DNA from: Stramenopiles sp. TOSAG23-2
Lineage: Eukaryota; Sar
Length of the DNA stretch: 24,050 nucleotides
Assembly: GCA_900128395.1 (NCBI GenBank)
Contig: LT649472.1
Location: 1 to 24,050, forward strand
Direction of reading: 5' to 3'
The notes under the pieces were generated by a model that saw only the letters and a program-made list of their open reading frames with translations, was not told the DNA's origin and ran no database searches. This document shows positions 19,567 to 24,050 of the stretch, piece by piece (the stretch's first letter is position 1; each line of letters opens with the position of its first letter). The position numbers and the translations under genes were made by a program.

Positions 19567-20977
19567 AGTTAAAGAGAAAAATTTTAATATTTTATAAAAT
19601 CCTCAATTATTGCTTCGTATATTATAGAAATAATGTGGCACGTTTCACAGAGTAGGATGTATCATCTGTCTTCAATTTCAGTGAGATAAATATATTATTA
19701 ATGTTGGCTTTTTGATTAATTTATTCTATATTGGAGAGTGTATAGGAATTATCACACACAAGAGTATAGAAAATTTAAAAAAATTAAAATATACGCCGTA
19801 CATTTGTACGTACACTAAAATATACTCGTATATTCGTAAACGAATTCGTACCTTGAAGGATGTGTGTGAATGAATATGAAGTGAATGAATATAATATAAA
19901 TTTGTATAAAATATTCTTATTGAAACTAATGCAAAAAAGGAGAAAGAAAAAATCACTATACTATTTATATATTAAGTTAGTCTATATATTTTGTATACTA
20001 ATATTTATACCAATTGGTCAAGCAGGCACACAGCATTAATAATCTATTCAATGGTGGTAATGTATCGAGGATGAATTTCGTTTTGCTGACCAACGACGTT
20101 CTTTTTAAGGTATTTGAATCATCGTTTCCCTACTTTTCAGTGTTAATATTGTACTTTAAATGACTTTTATATAGAGATATAGATGAGTAATATTCTTCAA
20201 AATGTTTCGTGGAATTTCACATAGTCCTGTGTGTTATTTTTAATATGGAAAATTCATGAAATCATCGAATACTCATTAGTCCGGTGACACCTAATGTTCC
20301 ATATTATTGACATAGTTGAAATTAAATTATAAAAATAACCGTAAATTACAGAAACAATAAAATAACATTTAAGATATACACAGTGACTATTAATGTCGCT
20401 TATCTACCATATTAATGTCATCGTGATTTCCATCTTTCGAATATTCAGATTCCAAAACTTTTTATACCAATTTATCTATTTCCTTCAGCTTAATATATGG
20501 ACACAGCATTGCGAAACGATATGTCACATTTTCTTTTCCCGACCCCAATACACTTAAAAAAAGACATTATAAATAATAACAGCAGCTACCGCTATGTTAA
20601 TGTAATTTCCTTCATTTCTTAAAAACACAAATTGTTGCCGATTGGTAGGTGTGTTTTTTAGTAGTCTAATGATTAATATATACACAGCATGGAATTGAGT
20701 AGAATAATTTATACTTGGGAAAATCATCTCGTGCTAAAAGCATCATTTTTTATATTTATTAATGCACATGAGAAGAGAGATAGATGAATAATCCGAAGTA
20801 TACAAAGCTAACATCAATTACTGTATGTGTGTGTGGGGTGTGTGATTACACTTTTTTTTAAAAAATACGTAGAAACATTTTGTAGTGCATCCTGCGTGTG
20901 TGTGTGTGTGTGATAAAAAAGGAAAGTGAAAGAAGTTTTTTTTTTTTTTTTCGTATATAATAATAATTCAACAGCAC
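19567..20977. other. 1.4-kb intergenic region with weak coding-like remnants
   Basis: No gene is called. Open stretches without good starts occur on + at about 19996-20163 (about 55 codons) and on - at about 20560-20393 (two open segments in one frame separated by a TAA). Their composition is slightly less AT-rich than the flanks. They may be decayed exons or chance. A (GT)n run at 20896-20911 and a poly-T precede NMD3. Confidence 0.4.
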
Positions 20978-21115
20978 CATGGAAGTACAAGAACAAAATG
21001 CGAATATGTTTCCAACAACATCAACGCAATCGATGATATTATGTTGCATGGAAGTACAAGAACAAAATGCGAATATGTTTCCAACAACATCAACGCAATC
21101 GATGATATTATGTTG
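20978..21115. repeat. Tandem duplication of NMD3 start, 2 x 69 bp, zero spacer, in frame
   Basis: Bases 20978-21046 recur exactly at 21047-21115. The unit starts one base before the ATG, and its 69-bp length keeps the frame. The protein would therefore begin with the same 23 residues twice if translation starts at 20979. Confidence 0.95.
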
Positions 21116-23166
21116 CATGTGTGGTACACCAATCACACCAAATACATCGAACATGTGTGGGAATTGCTTAGCAACGAAAGTCGATATTACCGAAGGTATT
21201 TCGAAGCAATTGATCGTCCATCATTGCCGTGGATGTGATCGCTATTTACGCCCACCATGGACACAAGTCAAACCAGAATCAAAGGAATTAATGGCTTTAT
21301 TATTACGTAAAATTCGTGGACTGAAAAAAGTTAAATTAATTGATGCAAACTTTATATGGACTGAACCACATAGTAAACGTATCAAAGTGAAGTTAAAAGT
21401 ACAAAAAGAACAATTTACAAAATTAGTATTGCAACAAGAATTCATAGTTGAATATGTAGTAGCAAATCAATTTTGTGAAGATTGCCATCGTAAGTTTATC
21501 TAAAATATATATATATATATTGAATCAATGTATCCCATCTATTACCAGCCATAAATGTACTAACATAATAATTATTACAGGTAACGTTGCTGGTCAAACA
21601 TGGAAAGCAGTTGTACAAGTACGACAAAAGGTAAGCCATAAGAAAACGTTTTTATTTTTAGAACAATTGATTTTAAAACACAATGCACATGATGCAACGT
21701 TACAAATTAAAACATTACCAGATGGTATTGATTTTTTCTTTGCACAACGTAGTCATGCATTACGATTTATTGACTTTGTATCAAGTATCATGTCTGTACG
21801 AAGTAAAGTATCGAAGCAATTGGTATCCGCTGATTTAAAAAACAATGATTATAATTATAAATTTAGTTACATGGTGGAAATTGTTCCTGTATGTAAACAT
21901 GATTTAATGGCCATACCAAAGACATTAGCAAATAATATTGGTACGATACCTAGCTTGACAGTATGTGATCGTATTGGTACGACAATACAAGTAGTCGATC
22001 CATTATCTGGTCAAACTGCAGAATTTGATTCTATTAAATATTGGAAAACACCATTTCGTCCATTTGCAGTTGGAAAACAATTAATTGAATGCGTTGTTAT
22101 TGATATTCAACCATGTGGGGATGATGTTACGAAAAAAGGAAATGCAATACGTCAACGTCGTATGGTAAAAGTAAAAAGACGCAGGGCAACACATGCTGGA
22201 TTATCGAATCGTAGTAAAAAATACAAAATGGTATATGTAGAAGTAGCCAAAGCAAGTGATTTAGGTGTTAACGATGAACGTTGTATTGTAAAATCACATC
22301 TTGGTAATATTTTAAAAATTGGTGATAGTGTAAGTAAATATACGCAGAGAATGATTCACATATCTATGAATAATATCCTTTTAAACGATGTATAGAAGAA
22401 GAACACATTACTAACATATATATATATCCTTTCCAATATTATTATATTCTTTTTCATTTTCTTCTAGGTACTTGCATATGATACAAAAAATATTGTATAT
22501 AACGATGCAGATGTAGAACCAATCATGGGGAAACGTGGTGGTGAACCAGATTTCCCAGATTATGTTTTAGTTAAGAAATTTTATCCAAGTCGACGTGTGA
22601 AAGAAAAACGTATGAAACGTATTTGGCAATTGCATTCATTAGCACAAAGTGGCGCAAATGTTACAAATATGGATGTGGAAGACGAAGGTAGTAGTGGTAA
22701 AAAGAAGAAGAAAAGTGGTAAAGATCGACAATCAAGGCGTGTACGTGATGTATTGGCAAGAGGCCAAGTAGATTATGAACATTTTTTGCAAGATTTAGAG
22801 GAAGATCCAGAATTACGATCCCGTATTAATTTATATAGTAAACCAAATGTTGTAGCAAAGGCCAATGCTAAGGAGGACGGGGATGATGCAACGATGGATG
22901 ACAATGATAATAATAGCAATAGTAGTGAAGATGAAGATGATGATTTCCCAGAAATTCAATTAAATGAATTGTTAGATGGGTTAACATTGACTAATAATAA
23001 CAACAACAACAACAAAGTGTCATCTGTTGTTGATGATAATCGACTTACTAATGAAGGCAGTACTACATTTAATTTAGCAAATGTCACCGTGTTACCACCA
23101 ACATATACATTAAATGAAAATGCAGAAGTTGTGAATGATGATGTTGTTGATGAGAATGATTTATAA
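20979..23166 (+). CDS. NMD3: 60S ribosomal export protein NMD3 (3 exons)
   Basis: NMD3 binds the nascent 60S subunit in the nucleus and recruits the exportin CRM1 to carry it to the cytoplasm. The exons are 20979-21489, 21581-22329 and 22468-23166, giving 652 residues (629 from the alternative ATG at 21048). Both splices restore conserved text (CEDCHR-NVAGQTW; LKIGDS-VLAYD). The N-terminal zinc-binding region holds Cys pairs CCMCG, CGNC, CRGC and CEDC. The conserved core follows, with WKAVVQVRQKV and a basic segment around RRRATHAG. The C-terminal tail is acidic and low-complexity and contains IQLNELLDGLTL, which fits a leucine-rich nuclear export signal. The first 23 residues are duplicated in tandem, and the copy nearest the zinc region is probably the native start. 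The last 78 nt plus the stop recur in the 3' flank. Confidence 0.95.
21490..21580 (+). other. NMD3 intron 1 (91 nt)
   Basis: GTAAGT donor at 21490, TACTAAC branch site at 21558-21564, and TTACAG acceptor ending at 21580, phase 1. Splicing rebuilds an Arg codon in CEDCHRN. Confidence 0.95.
22330..22467 (+). other. NMD3 intron 2 (138 nt)
   Basis: GTAAGT donor at 22330, TACTAAC at 22409-22415, a pyrimidine-rich tract and TTCTAG acceptor ending at 22467, phase 0. The branch-to-acceptor distance (about 53 nt) is longer than in intron 1. Confidence 0.93.
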
Positions 23167-23356
23167 AACATATAATATATATATATAAAAACAAAATATC
23201 AGGTATACGACGAAGAGTATATGTGTTACCACCAACATATACATTAAATGAAAATGCAGAAGTTGTGAATGATGATGTTGTTGATGAGAATGATTTATAA
23301 AACATATAATATATATATATAAACAAAATATCAGGTATACGACGAAGAGTATATAT
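23089..23356. repeat. Tandem duplication of NMD3 3' end (period 134 bp)
   Basis: Bases 23089-23222 recur from 23223 to about 23354. They include the last 25-26 NMD3 codons, the TAA and the start of the 3' UTR. The copies differ by 2 A residues after the AT-repeat (AAAAAC versus AAAC). The second copy is non-coding 3' UTR in the model. Confidence 0.92.
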
Positions 23357-23569
23357 ATATATATATATCTAGATCGTGTGTGTATCTAGTATATATATTT
23401 TTTTACATTCAATCTCTCACAGAACTCTCTTTTTTCGCTCTCCTCTCCCGGCTCTCAGTACATTTAAATCATACCAGAGTACAATATTATTATATCATAT
23501 ATATAATGTGTGACAAATTATATTAGATATATACTTAAATGCAAAAGAGAGAAAATAAACATATATAAC
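23357..23569. other. Short intergenic region upstream of the last gene
   Basis: AT microsatellites plus a CT-rich stretch (about 23415-23457) and AT-rich leader DNA before the ATG at 23570. It probably holds the promoter and 5' UTR of the PDZ-like gene. No specific element is recognised. Confidence 0.4.
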
Positions 23570-24050
23570 ATGGGATGCAATCAATCGAATGAATACGAGG
23601 GACCGAATCCATACCCACCACCTTCCACCTCTAGTTATGAAGTGGAAGAAATACATTATCAAATAACATTTTTACCAAATCATGAAATTATTGGTGAATT
23701 TGAACAAAAAATAATAACTAACCCATTAAATAATAGTAGTAGTAGTAGTAGTAGTAGTAGTGATATGTATAAAAAAGAAATGAAACATAATGTCTATATA
23801 AAATCAATTCATCCATCTGTATTAACATACTGTGTGGATGATCATGGTATGAAAGTTGGTGATGTAATAGAAAAGATTCGTACTGATGGTCCAGATGGTA
23901 TTGAACAGGATGTTATTGAGTTAAATAAAACAACAAATTCGTTATTAACGGATGAACGTCCAATTACATTAACTTGTTCTGGAAAACGTTGCAATGATGC
24001 AATGTATTGGGCATGGGAGAAACGTAAAGAATATAAGAAAGAATTTCCAC
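23570..24050 (+). CDS. Myristoylated PDZ-like protein, 5' part (cut by window edge)
   Basis: Open from ATG 23570 to the window end (160 codons, no stop). The protein begins MGCNQSNE. Gly2, Cys3 and Ser6 fit the dual N-myristoylation/palmitoylation signal of membrane-anchored proteins, which also supports this start. A Pro-rich segment follows (about 12-19). A beta-rich region with a 9-Ser insertion encoded by (AGT)9 leads into a stretch reading IKSIHPS...GMKVGDVIEKI at about residues 80-105. This has the shape of a PDZ domain (hydrophobic strand, then Gly-x-x-x-GD-x-I). The function is unknown. Membrane scaffolding is a reasonable inference from lipid anchor plus PDZ. Confidence 0.7.
   Translation, partial: MGCNQSNEYEGPNPYPPPSTSSYEVEEIHYQITFLPNHEIIGEFEQKIITNPLNNSSSSSSSSSDMYKKEMKHNVYIKSIHPSVLTYCVDDHGMKVGDVIEKIRTDGPDGIEQDVIELNKTTNSLLTDERPITLTCSGKRCNDAMYWAWEKRKEYKKEFP

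Noticed and set aside
20814-21154. Minus-strand ORFs near the NMD3 start
   Set aside because: They arise from the 69-bp NMD3 duplication read in antisense and from GT/poly-T low-complexity DNA.
23084-23326. Minus-strand ORF of 80 codons over the NMD3 3' duplication
   Set aside because: It exists only because both duplicated copies are open in antisense. There is no independent support for a gene.

Overview
The window is a stretch of nuclear genome from an AT-rich unicellular eukaryote. It carries spliceosomal introns: five are inferred here, all with GTAAGT donors and most with a TACTAAC-type branch site. It also has eukaryotic housekeeping genes (SEC11, NMD3), homopolymeric Asn/Ser/Lys tracts inside proteins, and AT-microsatellite-rich intergenic DNA. 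TAA, TAG and TGA all appear as terminators, so the standard code is used and a ciliate with reassigned stops is unlikely. The lineage cannot be fixed from the sequence. A rhizarian/foraminiferan or stramenopile-like protist would fit, but that is only a guess.

Layout. 1-1,900: an unrecognised 206-residue ORF (+), a strong stem-loop, and a possible small membrane protein (-). 1,948-3,015: signal peptidase SEC11 (+) and decayed copies of its 3' region. 3,285-4,933: a bacterial-type glycyl-tRNA synthetase (-, two exons), divergent from an MFS transporter (+, start about 5,499). 7,132-8,270: an ankyrin-repeat protein (-, three exons, the first coding for only four residues). 8,956-11,343: a caspase-like peptidase fused to about 14 MORN repeats (-, intronless). 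12,643-19,566: a giant single-exon SMCHD1-like ATPase with a GHKL head and a coil-hinge-coil tail (+). 20,979-23,166: ribosome export adaptor NMD3 (+, three exons). 23,570-end: an N-myristoylated PDZ-like protein (+), cut by the window edge.

The most conspicuous structure not explained by genes is a series of direct tandem duplications of about 50-140 bp, most of them perfect and with zero spacer. They sit almost exactly at gene edges: around or starting 1-7 nt before the ATG of ORF1, SEC11, MFS and NMD3, over the ankyrin first exon, and over the stop codons of GlyRS and NMD3. In SEC11 and MFS the extra copy would create an overlapping upstream ORF. An assembly explanation (redundant contig ends at the gene/AT-rich intergenic boundary) is the simplest, but a few pairs have diverged. 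Read mapping would decide.

Biologically, the most interesting pair is the divergent caspase-MORN fusion and the SMCHD1-like ATPase. Both are long and intronless in a neighbourhood where several housekeeping genes have introns. No multi-gene pathway can be claimed from the neighbourhood.
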